Part shown: one piece after another, positions 1 through 6,732 of the stretch
How positions within the stretch are numbered: the first letter of the stretch is position 1
Layout of the letters: every line of letters begins with the position of its first letter
Assembly (NCBI GenBank): GCA_910579645.1
Contig: CAJTVK010000118.1
Location: forward strand, 1 to 13,195
Length of the DNA stretch: 13,195 bases
Origin: an uncultured Lachnospiraceae bacterium
GTDB taxonomy: Bacteria > Bacillota > Clostridia > Lachnospirales > Lachnospiraceae
Direction: 5' to 3'
Position numbers and translations under genes: made by a program
The notes under the pieces: model-generated
Seen by the model: the letters and a program-made list of their open reading frames with translations, nothing else
Database searches by the model: none
What the model was told of the DNA's origin: nothing

Positions 1-6
1 GCTCAT
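1..6 (-). CDS. Start of a further operon gene (two codons only, runs off the left edge)
   Basis: Read on the minus strand, the stop TAG of the upstream fusion gene is followed at once by GAGGGGGGG and then ATG AGC. TAGGAGG makes a strong Shine-Dalgarno sequence at a usable distance from this ATG, so a next gene very probably begins at position 6 and continues to the left outside the window. Only Met-Ser is visible, so no function can be given. The run of seven G between the Shine-Dalgarno core and the ATG is unusual. It shows the operon does not end with the second fusion gene. Confidence 0.5.
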
Positions 7-13
7 CCCCCCC
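7..13 (-). repeat. G7 homopolymer between Shine-Dalgarno and ATG
   Basis: On the minus strand the sequence is TAGGAGGGGGGGATG. Seven G directly follow the A of the Shine-Dalgarno core, and the last five of them are the whole spacer to the start codon. Gain or loss of a G would change the ribosome-binding spacing of the gene to the left without touching its reading frame. Regulation of this kind is inferred. Confidence 0.7.
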
Positions 14-15
14 TC

Positions 16-2667
16 CTAACTCATCATAAGTTTCCGATAAATATTTTCTCTCGCACTCCCCCCATCAAAAAAATCCGCTTCCGGCCATACAAGTTCCTCC
101 CCCCGTAAGAACCTCTCTAAACGTTCCAACAATGTCTCCGGATCTTCTGCCGGCTCTTTCCAGAACAAGTCCTCACCGCCCCAGTTCCTATAACCGTTCA
201 TCCCGGCCTTTACTTCCGTCTTGTCGGGCAGATAAGTGAGAATCGGTATTTTCAGATATAAAAAATCATATAAAAAGGAAGAAAAATCAGTAATGAATAA
301 ATCATACTTTCCTTCCTCCCGAATATCTATATGGCCGGTTAAGGCAATATGCTTTCCTGTTTCCGGAAAAAATTTACGGTAACAGGAAAAGATAGGATGG
401 AGTTTTACATCCATGGCATATCCGCTTTCCTCCAACAGCGATTCCAACCGGCCGGAATATAGGAATCGGGTTATTTTCTGATAGTAGGCTGACTCACGGA
501 ATTTTTTATCCAAGGGTTCCCATATTCCGTCTTTTCCCTTTCCTATCAGATATTCCCTCCAAGTAGGGGCATACAAGATACGTCGGTTTTTGTTTTCCGT
601 CCGCGCCAGCAAATCAAACCGCGGCATTTTGCATTCCCATAGTTCTTCTTTCCGAAAACCGTTTTTACGGAACCGTCCGGCTTCCTGAACCGTGGATACC
701 ACTACTTTATCTGCCATTATTTTTTCCGGCGAATATTTCCAGGGCATGTCGATATGCAAGACTCCGTGCTGCAGATAAATAGTCTCAAAATGAAACTTTC
801 CCGCATGGCGGTCATATTCTTTCGGGGCAAAGGGCAGGATATTGTTTTCTTCAATATACGCGGTTATGATTTTCTCCGCCTTGAAAAGCAGCTTTTTGTG
901 TTTCCGGCTGCCAAAGGAAACGAAATGCGGATTCCGTTTGCCGCCCGCCGTCTGCTGTCTGTCGGATACGATGTAGTATCGTTTTACGCCGTCCTGCCGT
1001 TCTATGTCATGCTCAAACTGCAGTCTTCCGTTATCGCAGGCGACTCCTTTGCAGTCATAATAGAGCCAGATTCTTTCTTTTCCTTCCGTTCTTTTTTTCT
1101 TATCCTGTTTTTTATTGTTTCCGTTCCTTTTCTCTTTTTTATTTCCTACCTCCTTTTTCTCTTTTTTATTTCCTATCTTCTTTTTCCCTTTATCATTGTT
1201 TTCCTTTTTCCGGCTTTGATTTTTGCTCGTTGTTCCCTCATTCATTGTTTTGCTGAAATGAAACACATTATTTCCGTCAATTTCAATGAGGATATTGTCT
1301 TTTTGCCAGGAATATCTTCCGTAATTATGGGAAAACGGTGTCCTTGGCATAAAATAGTAGGATACCGGAAACCAGAAATTCCCGGCCTCTGCTTCAAAAT
1401 GCATATTTGCCACCTGTTCCGGCCTGCAATAGTAGCGCATTGACCAGAAATGCTGTGTTTGCTCCCTTGACAGGTAATAGCTGTGGGAACTTCTTTCCAA
1501 CGGCAGTTTCCTTATTATGCGGCCATTGTTCTCCACCGCACAGAGCGTTGGTTTTTCTCTGTAAAATTGGAAAAAAACGGATTTCAGGAAGCCGTCTATT
1601 TCAGCCACGCCGTTGCGGACGGCTGCTTTTGTGATAACCAGTTCCACGGCATTCGCTGCCGTTACCTGCCGGTTCCCGTCACAGAGACCATACATACCCT
1701 GCCGGACATAGCATTGCAGGCTGTCCTTTCCTTTCAGCCGCAGGAGGTAGTATTTTTCAAAAAAATCCATCTGCGGATGTTCCAATATGACCTCATTGCC
1801 GCACCGCTTCAGCAGCCCTGCAATCCGGCTCACCGCCTTTGCATAGTCCTCTTTGCCATAATGATAGGGAAACAGAATATTGGATACTAATTTCCAATAA
1901 ACGTCATTGACATATAAGCCCTGAAATGCCATCGGCACTTCTTCATATTCCGCAAAAAGGTTTTCGAAAAAGGCCATGCACTGCTCGAAGATATAGCAGG
2001 CTCCCGAAAGCTTTCCGGAAGAACTTTCCCTGTTTCTGTAATACCGGTATTTCCCTTCGGCGCAGAATCCCATCTTCAGTTTCTCTTTCAGCACCTCACA
2101 GCAATATTTCTGGTCTTCCGAGAAGGTCTGTTTCTCATCAAACAATAAATTATCTTTAAACTTATTTTTTACCGCTATATTCATGGTCGTCTGCCCGATA
2201 TAAGGATGTTCCCTCAAATCATATACGCCTGATTCCTTTAAATACCGGTAACGAAAATGAGGTTTCAGGATTTTTCCGTCATAGATTGTTTCAATCGGAT
2301 AGGTTACCAAGTCGGTGTCCTCATATACCCTGTCAAAAAATTCCGTTACACGACTAATGGTATCCGGTGCCAGGCAGTCGTCCGCGTCCAGAAAGAAGAT
2401 ATATTTTCCGGAGGCATTGCACAGACCCAGATTCCGGGCGGAGGAAACGCCCCGGTTGCTTTGGGAAAAATATTTCACCCGGATATCTTTTTGGGCATAT
2501 TTTCGGCATACCGATGCGCTGCCGTCCGTAGAACCGTCGTTTATCAGCAAAATCTCCAACTCATATTTTCCCGGCCTGAACCGTAACAATTCCTTCAGAC
2601 AGGCAGGAAGCCGGGCTTCCTGATTATAAACCGGAACAATAACCGTAACTGTCTGTTTCCCGCTCAT
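16..2667 (-). CDS. Bifunctional GT2 glycosyltransferase / CDP-alditol phosphotransferase (second copy, Lys-rich linker)
   Basis: 883 aa from ATG at 2667, chosen because AAAGGGA lies just upstream and the conserved GT2 start (VTVIVPVYN, residues 7-15) follows directly; the open frame extends 37 codons further but into the preceding gene. N-terminal GT2 (GT-A) domain, about 5-215: NDGSTDG 43-49, NRGVSSARN 71-79, catalytic LDADD 93-97, ED 184-185. A helical and then beta-rich middle region (about 220-470) matches the 879-aa paralogue in layout. A 57-residue Lys/Asn/Glu-rich linker spans 475-531. The C-terminal CDP-glycerol glycerophosphotransferase (TagF/TarL-type) domain, about 532-883, shows LQHG (His634), KLHP (His757) and TDFSS 793-797; in this family two such His residues are catalytic. 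Expected role: add a sugar and transfer or polymerise glycerol- or ribitol-phosphate from a CDP donor at the inner membrane face. With tarI/tarJ-like genes in the operon, CDP-ribitol is the likelier donor. No membrane segment is seen. The 31-base gap after the FkbH-like gene supports co-transcription. Confidence 0.9.
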   Translation of the reverse strand: MSGKQTVTVIVPVYNQEARLPACLKELLRFRPGKYELEILLINDGSTDGSASVCRKYAQKDIRVKYFSQSNRGVSSARNLGLCNASGKYIFFLDADDCLAPDTISRVTEFFDRVYEDTDLVTYPIETIYDGKILKPHFRYRYLKESGVYDLREHPYIGQTTMNIAVKNKFKDNLLFDEKQTFSEDQKYCCEVLKEKLKMGFCAEGKYRYYRNRESSSGKLSGACYIFEQCMAFFENLFAEYEEVPMAFQGLYVNDVYWKLVSNILFPYHYGKEDYAKAVSRIAGLLKRCGNEVILEHPQMDFFEKYYLLRLKGKDSLQCYVRQGMYGLCDGNRQVTAANAVELVITKAAVRNGVAEIDGFLKSVFFQFYREKPTLCAVENNGRIIRKLPLERSSHSYYLSREQTQHFWSMRYYCRPEQVANMHFEAEAGNFWFPVSYYFMPRTPFSHNYGRYSWQKDNILIEIDGNNVFHFSKTMNEGTTSKNQSRKKENNDKGKKKIGNKKEKKEVGNKKEKRNGNNKKQDKKKRTEGKERIWLYYDCKGVACDNGRLQFEHDIERQDGVKRYYIVSDRQQTAGGKRNPHFVSFGSRKHKKLLFKAEKIITAYIEENNILPFAPKEYDRHAGKFHFETIYLQHGVLHIDMPWKYSPEKIMADKVVVSTVQEAGRFRKNGFRKEELWECKMPRFDLLARTENKNRRILYAPTWREYLIGKGKDGIWEPLDKKFRESAYYQKITRFLYSGRLESLLEESGYAMDVKLHPIFSCYRKFFPETGKHIALTGHIDIREEGKYDLFITDFSSFLYDFLYLKIPILTYLPDKTEVKAGMNGYRNWGGEDLFWKEPAEDPETLLERLERFLRGEELVWPEADFFDGGSARENIYRKLMMS
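1123..1176 (-). repeat. 27-bp tandem repeat, two copies, inside the Lys-rich linker
   Basis: Copies at 1150-1176 and 1123-1149 each encode nine residues of the pattern (I/V)GNKKEK(K/R)(E/N). They differ at only a few bases, mostly at the ends. More degenerate Lys/Asn-rich sequence flanks them (about 1072-1245 in all). A unit of whole codons means copy number could change without a frameshift. The junction includes AAGGAGGT (minus strand, 1155-1148), a perfect anti-16S match inside the gene. Confidence 0.85.
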
Positions 2668-2698
2668 CTTATCCCTTTCCGCTGCGGCAGGATGCCTG

Positions 2699-4783
2699 TC
2701 AGGGCATGTCCGCGCTTTCCTTCCATATCTTCTGATAATCGTGAGGACGGATTCTGATAAAATCTTTTTCCGCCTCATACCCCATAGCCAGCAAAAGTTT
2801 CTTTATCCGTCCGTAATTCGGTTCGTCCGCAATTGCCACATAGTACTTTTCCCTGCCTTTTTCCAGCAGCCGGCAGTCTTCCACCGGCATGGTTCCTATT
2901 CTCCTGCCCTGGAAATCGAAATGCACATATTTGAGAGGATTACCCCCCCCCAATCGCAAATTGTAAAATGCATTCCTTGCTTGTGCACCATTGCCGAATA
3001 TCACTGTTTGTCTGCCATTCAGCACATTCCACAGTACCGGCTTCTTAGCAGAACCCAATTTCCGCACCATTGTCCATACAATCTCCACAAACAGATTGTA
3101 CGCCGTATGCGCTTTTAAATGAAAGACAAAATCGGTAACATCCTCCTGCGACCGAATACACTTATTGATGTCCGCAACGGCAAACTTTCCCGGTTCTTCT
3201 TCCTGCAGCCGGAAAAGAATCCGGTTCAGCTTCTTAATCTGATTCCTGACCTCCGGGCAGTGGGGATTGTTTTTTCTGTAATAATCCAATTCCGGTCCGG
3301 TCACGAGCACAATCTTTGTCTCCGGCGCAGCATGCTCTTTTATCCAAATCAGATTGTCATAAAACCTCTCTTCACTGATAAACTCCCCTTCCTTGAAATT
3401 TTCTTCCAGCCATTTTCTTTCTTCCTCCCCTTCCAGCTTTCTGTCGCCGCTAAGTACGCTGGTCGTTCCGAATTTTGCCTGCGGGCTTCTGACTACCCGG
3501 ATATTCCTGTTCTTTTTATTTTCGTATATGTGATAAATCATGTCGTCATGGAAAGACAGAATCAGATAATCATATTTTTCCGCAAAAATCCTGGAACGGA
3601 AACAGGAACTTCCCGTATAATTATAAAAATGTTCCCTGCAGAAAGCTTTCTCTTTCTCGCCCATCTCAAACTGAGATCTTATATATTCCGTGCCAACGTT
3701 TACGCCCCTTTCCTCCCCCTTATACACATTGCATTCGTAAGTAAACTTCTGATTGGGCATGGCAAAATAAGCAATGGGATGATACAGGTCGCAGGCTCCC
3801 ACAGCAAAAATATTGATAACGGTATTCTCATCCGTAAGGTTTTCCAGCACATTCTCATTTTCATCACTCCTCCGCTGCTCCATAAGCCGGATCCAATCCG
3901 GAATTTCTTCCTTATTCAGCTCAACCGCCACCTCCCCGGCTGCCTCCAATTCCGGAAATCCAAGACGCGAATATACCCACTGCTCTATTCCCATATTCAT
4001 AATCCTACAGGAAAAAACAAAATGCACCAATTCTCTGCCGCGCAACGTATAAAAACCCACAATTCCGTAATCGCCATAGTCGTCCGCTGCCTGCACTAAT
4101 TCCGTCACATATTCCTTGCTTTGCAGCATCCCCCGCAGTTCCTCCGCAGACATCCTGTTTTTTGTAAAGTTCAGCTGATTCGTGCGTTCCGTCAGTTCGC
4201 AGATTCTTTCAAAATATTCTTCTCCGTAGGGCAGCAGCCCCACCCTGATATGGCTCTCTGCCAAAAACTTCTCATTGGAAGAACTCAGTTCTTTTGCGGA
4301 ATGCCTTTTTTCCATCTGCTTGTACTGACGGAGCCTGACCAATTCTCCGTCCTCCTTCCCTAAAAGCAACCTTTCCTCCAACAGCGCGTCGCATGCCGCC
4401 GCATCCAGCACATTCAGTTTCGGATTGTAAAATTCCGCTTCCCTTAAATTGAATTCATTATCGTCAATGAACAAAGCATTGTCTTCCCTCAGATTCATAT
4501 TTTTCAATGCGTTCTTTATCATTTCCCCCTTGGGCTGAAACGAAATATTGGGAAAGACAAACCATTCCCACAGCCCCATGGCCTCCAGTACATTCTTAGC
4601 AGTCTCATAATCATTCTTAGAGACAATGGAATTCACAATACCCCTTTGGTTCAGCTGCCGTATAATCCCGGCCCGGTTTTCCAGCAGTTCCACCTGCCCT
4701 CCTTCGGCCAGGGTCCCTTTCCACAAAGTATCATCCAAGTCCCAAAACACCACTTTTATCTGATTCCTGATTTTTTTCACCAT
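2699..4783 (-). CDS. FkbH-like HAD-IIIC protein fused to GNAT-like, SGNH-like and Rossmann-like domains
   Basis: 694 aa from ATG at 4783, chosen because GGAGAAGGAAG precedes it and the HAD motif follows; a longer open frame upstream lies inside the regulator gene. HAD domain about 8-140: nucleophile motif DLDDT 15-19, SKND 55-58, FIDDN 106-110. FkbH-type GNAT-like part about 170-300: RTNQLNF 200-206, CRIMNMGIE 259-267. A third region, about 320-580, looks like a divergent SGNH hydrolase: GACD 329-332 where GxS is usual, a DYLIL strand 405-409, and DFVFH 551-555 as a block-V-like Asp/His. The C-terminal 590-694 looks like an NAD(P)-binding Rossmann fold with FGNGAQA 596-602. FkbH proteins load a glyceryl unit from 1,3-bisphosphoglycerate onto an acyl carrier protein; no carrier protein is visible here, so the acceptor is unknown. 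A G9 tract at codons 611-614 sits early in the last domain. Domain calls 3 and 4 are less sure than 1 and 2. Confidence 0.85.
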   Translation of the reverse strand: MVKKIRNQIKVVFWDLDDTLWKGTLAEGGQVELLENRAGIIRQLNQRGIVNSIVSKNDYETAKNVLEAMGLWEWFVFPNISFQPKGEMIKNALKNMNLREDNALFIDDNEFNLREAEFYNPKLNVLDAAACDALLEERLLLGKEDGELVRLRQYKQMEKRHSAKELSSSNEKFLAESHIRVGLLPYGEEYFERICELTERTNQLNFTKNRMSAEELRGMLQSKEYVTELVQAADDYGDYGIVGFYTLRGRELVHFVFSCRIMNMGIEQWVYSRLGFPELEAAGEVAVELNKEEIPDWIRLMEQRRSDENENVLENLTDENTVINIFAVGACDLYHPIAYFAMPNQKFTYECNVYKGEERGVNVGTEYIRSQFEMGEKEKAFCREHFYNYTGSSCFRSRIFAEKYDYLILSFHDDMIYHIYENKKNRNIRVVRSPQAKFGTTSVLSGDRKLEGEEERKWLEENFKEGEFISEERFYDNLIWIKEHAAPETKIVLVTGPELDYYRKNNPHCPEVRNQIKKLNRILFRLQEEEPGKFAVADINKCIRSQEDVTDFVFHLKAHTAYNLFVEIVWTMVRKLGSAKKPVLWNVLNGRQTVIFGNGAQARNAFYNLRLGGGNPLKYVHFDFQGRRIGTMPVEDCRLLEKGREKYYVAIADEPNYGRIKKLLLAMGYEAEKDFIRIRPHDYQKIWKESADMP
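2943..2951 (-). repeat. G9 homopolymer in the FkbH-like gene
   Basis: Coding-strand TT-G9-TAAT, read in frame as Leu-Gly-Gly-Gly-Asn at residues 611-615. One extra G gives TTG GGG GGG GGG TAA, a stop at once (614 aa). One fewer G reads about 15 other residues and then hits TAG. Either change removes most of the C-terminal Rossmann-like domain while leaving the HAD, GNAT-like and SGNH-like parts intact. Confidence 0.9.
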
Positions 4784-5075
4784 CTGCTTCTTCCTTCTCC
4801 CTTTCCGCAGCCATGCTATATTCCATGATTTCCGCCCCCAGCCCTTTCTTCCCTTTCCCCAATAAAATGTAATCCATGGAGACAACCAGATACTGGGAAA
4901 TGGACAGCAGCATATCCAGACTCATCCCCACATACCCCCGCTCAATATCCGCATAATGCTTCACTGTACATTCCGCCACTTTGGCCATCTGCTTTCTTGA
5001 TATCCCGTAAAATTCCCGAATCTGCCGAATTCTCTTCCCCGTTTCCGGACGGTCATATCTTATTTTATGTTCCAT
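4731..5075 (-). CDS. Small XRE-family helix-turn-helix regulator within the operon
   Basis: 114 aa from ATG at 5075, chosen because GAGGGAG lies four bases upstream; a start further out (5123) would add 16 residues without a good ribosome site. Residues 12-70 form a Cro/CI-type HTH: ISRKQMAKVAECTVKHYADIE (25-45) carries the recognition helix region, followed by MSLDMLLSISQYLVVSMDYILLG. Residues 80-114 are charged and low in pattern. Its last 53 bases overlap the FkbH-like gene in another frame, and its TGA stop lies inside the codons for the HAD nucleophile motif. Translational coupling of the two genes is likely. The 159-base leader upstream contains an inverted repeat that may be its own operator or an RNA element. 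It could sense nothing more than its own level; no ligand domain is visible. Confidence 0.85.
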   Translation of the reverse strand: MEHKIRYDRPETGKRIRQIREFYGISRKQMAKVAECTVKHYADIERGYVGMSLDMLLSISQYLVVSMDYILLGKGKKGLGAEIMEYSMAAEREKEEADGEKNQESDKSGVLGLG

Positions 5076-5130
5076 TAAACTCCCTCGCTTATTTTTCAGA
5101 CACGCTCTAATACTACAGTGCACACTCCGG

Positions 5131-5185
5131 AATCAGCCTGTGTGAAACTATGATATTGGGCTATGATTACTGCTGATTTCACACA
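5131..5185 (-). promoter_or_regulatory. Inverted-repeat / possible pseudoknot element upstream of the second XRE gene
   Basis: TGTGTGAAA at 5139-5147 is matched by TTTCACACA at 5177-5185. A second pair, AATCAGC 5131-5137 and GCTGATT 5172-5178, is interleaved with the first. In a minus-strand transcript the order is a-b-a'-b', the topology of an H-type pseudoknot (7+7 bp if the two shared bases are used once). As DNA the 9-bp arms could be an operator. The direct repeat CTATGAT (5148-5154, 5161-5167) lies between them. I see no convincing -35/-10 pair in this leader. Confidence 0.45.
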
Positions 5186-5234
5186 AATTCCGCTATAAAA
5201 GTGAGTATTATGAAATGTATGCCATAGTACAAAG

Positions 5235-6593
5235 CTACTCACCATATCTGTCTAAATTCTCCAGCACACATTGCAGAGAACCAATCCATTCGCCGATTCC
5301 CGAACCGCTTTTACCCCCCCCCGGATTCTGAATCTGCTCCGCATGCCACTTTATTTTTTTCCCGCACCAAAGCAAATACTTTTTCATATTCTCCGATGCC
5401 TGCTCCCTGCTGCCTGCCAGAAAGCTTTCCATTCCGCCTGACAGTTTCCTTCCCGTTTCCTCCAACTTTCTGTCAAACTCCGTATTCAGATGCCCACCGG
5501 CTTCCGCAACCGGCACCCCGTTCTTCTTAAGGAACTGACAAAATACCTCATATCTTGTTTTATGCCCCTCTGCCGTCCGAGAAAAATCAATAGCTTCATA
5601 CAGCCTTGCCAGTTTCGTATCCCCGTTTACCTCTTTCATCGGAATCATCGGAATTTTATGATATTCTGCCAGTTCCCGTACCCGCGCATCCGCAGCAAAA
5701 ACAATTGCCGGATTTCCCGCCAGAACTGCCGCAATGCTTCCATGTATGCAGGAACCCACAGACAAATCAGCCTTTTTCAGAAAATGAATCCAAGACGGCA
5801 CGTCCACAAATTGCCGCAGCCTATTCTCCCTAAATTCCCTATATTCCACATCCTTTATGTACAGCGGATGTACCTTCTTCCTCACCTTGTCGCCTGCATA
5901 CAGTAACTTCATATCATGAATGCCCTGCAGCACAATATAATAATCCGGATATTCCTCCTTACACCTCTCCAGAAACTCAAAAAACCCCTGAAAACTGCCG
6001 TGATAGTTCATGGATAGAACAGACTGCCCAGTCAGGCGGCACGGAGCCTTCCTCGGGAGAAAACTTCCGAACGTAAACATGGACGGACAGCCTATTACAT
6101 CAATCCTGCTTTCTTTTATCCCTAATCTTTTCAGATATTCAGCCGTTATTTCCCCCCTGACCCCTATGGATTCCGACTTTTCCAGCACAGCCTCCGCAAA
6201 CTGCCGGGCTGCCCCGTCAAACTTAAACCCTTTCGTCAGCCCCGGTTCATAATCTGCCTGAATACCCACCCCAGTCACTACTGCCGGTATCTTCAGTTTC
6301 CTTATTAGAGCCGCCCATTTTTCCAACTGCCCAATCCAATTATCCCTAAAAGCATTTGCCAAGGGAATCAGCATCATATCATAATTCTCATTAATCCAGC
6401 CGGCATCCCTTTCCTCCGGATTCTGATAAGAATCCACATGAATGCCTTCCTTATATATGTTGCGCAAAAGACCGTAGACAAACAACAGATTTCCGGAATT
6501 TCCCCATATTCTATCGTGGAATAATATATCATCTATTTCAAAATTATCAAACGGCAGCATAGATGCACGCATCAAAATATTAACCATCCTCAT
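5235..6593 (-). CDS. Polysaccharide pyruvyl transferase family protein
   Basis: 452 aa. Start ATG at 6593, with AAAGGAA about eight bases upstream; an ATG two codons later has its purine run too close. Motifs of the PS_pyruv_trans family: GNSGN 31-35 near the N-terminus, TGVGIQ 107-112, VRGEIT 145-150, GCPSMF 168-173, and GSCIHGSIAA 280-289. Members such as CsaB and WcaK move enolpyruvyl from phosphoenolpyruvate to a sugar to make a pyruvate ketal, giving the polymer a negative charge. At 452 residues it is longer than the roughly 300-380 usual for this family; the extra C-terminal part (about 365-452) is charged and probably helical, and carries a G9 tract at codons 424-427. The exact sugar acceptor cannot be told, and some family members do other reactions. 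It is separated from the upstream fusion gene by 139 bases and from the regulator by 159. Confidence 0.85.
   Translation of the reverse strand: MRMVNILMRASMLPFDNFEIDDILFHDRIWGNSGNLLFVYGLLRNIYKEGIHVDSYQNPEERDAGWINENYDMMLIPLANAFRDNWIGQLEKWAALIRKLKIPAVVTGVGIQADYEPGLTKGFKFDGAARQFAEAVLEKSESIGVRGEITAEYLKRLGIKESRIDVIGCPSMFTFGSFLPRKAPCRLTGQSVLSMNYHGSFQGFFEFLERCKEEYPDYYIVLQGIHDMKLLYAGDKVRKKVHPLYIKDVEYREFRENRLRQFVDVPSWIHFLKKADLSVGSCIHGSIAAVLAGNPAIVFAADARVRELAEYHKIPMIPMKEVNGDTKLARLYEAIDFSRTAEGHKTRYEVFCQFLKKNGVPVAEAGGHLNTEFDRKLEETGRKLSGGMESFLAGSREQASENMKKYLLWCGKKIKWHAEQIQNPGGGKSGSGIGEWIGSLQCVLENLDRYGE
5314..5322 (-). repeat. G9 homopolymer in the pyruvyl transferase gene
   Basis: Coding-strand CC-G9-TAAA, read in frame as Pro-Gly-Gly-Gly-Lys at residues 424-428. 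One extra G gives CCG GGG GGG GGG TAA, ending the protein at 427. One fewer G replaces the tail with about 19 other residues before TAG. The context G9-TAA is the same as in the FkbH-like gene. Confidence 0.9.
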
Positions 6594-6605
6594 ACCCCAT
6601 TCCTT

Positions 6606-6710
6606 TCAGCCGGTAAAATCAGCATACCCATCGGCATCCATCTTCCAACGCCGCCAAATATTCGCAAAAGCGCGGCTGATTGGCTCACTGTCCGCGGAAA
6701 TAAACTGCAT
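6606..6710 (-). CDS. Doubtful 34-codon ORF between the first fusion gene and the pyruvyl transferase gene
   Basis: The 139-base gap 6594-6732 holds an open frame from ATG 6710 to TGA 6606-6608. It encodes 34 residues beginning MQFISADSEP and ending DADGYADFTG. There is no good Shine-Dalgarno before the ATG (GCGGGC only). The stop lies 12 bases before the next start, with that gene's AAGGA directly after it, which would suit coupling. I do not recognise the peptide. It may be a leader peptide, the worn end of a lost gene, or chance. I see no terminator hairpin or promoter in the gap. Confidence 0.2.
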   Translation of the reverse strand: MQFISADSEPISRAFANIWRRWKMDADGYADFTG

Positions 6711-6732
6711 TAAGCCCGCATTTGATTCTAAG

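Noticed and set aside
754..1443. 229-codon plus-strand frame with a Phe/Leu-rich stretch that resembles a membrane protein
   Set aside because: The hydrophobic stretch is just the complement of the Lys-rich linker codons in the minus-strand gene.
2668..2778. 37-codon N-terminal extension of the 883-aa fusion
   Set aside because: It runs into the upstream gene, has no GT2 homology, and the internal ATG has its own ribosome site.
3119..4099. 326-codon plus-strand open frame
   Set aside because: It is antisense to the FkbH-like gene, which has clear HAD motifs and a ribosome site; the plus-strand product has no recognisable domain.
4784..4885. 34-codon N-terminal extension of the FkbH-like protein
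   Set aside because: It lies in the regulator gene, has a Trp/Gly/Lys-rich non-family sequence, and ATG 4783 has a good ribosome site.
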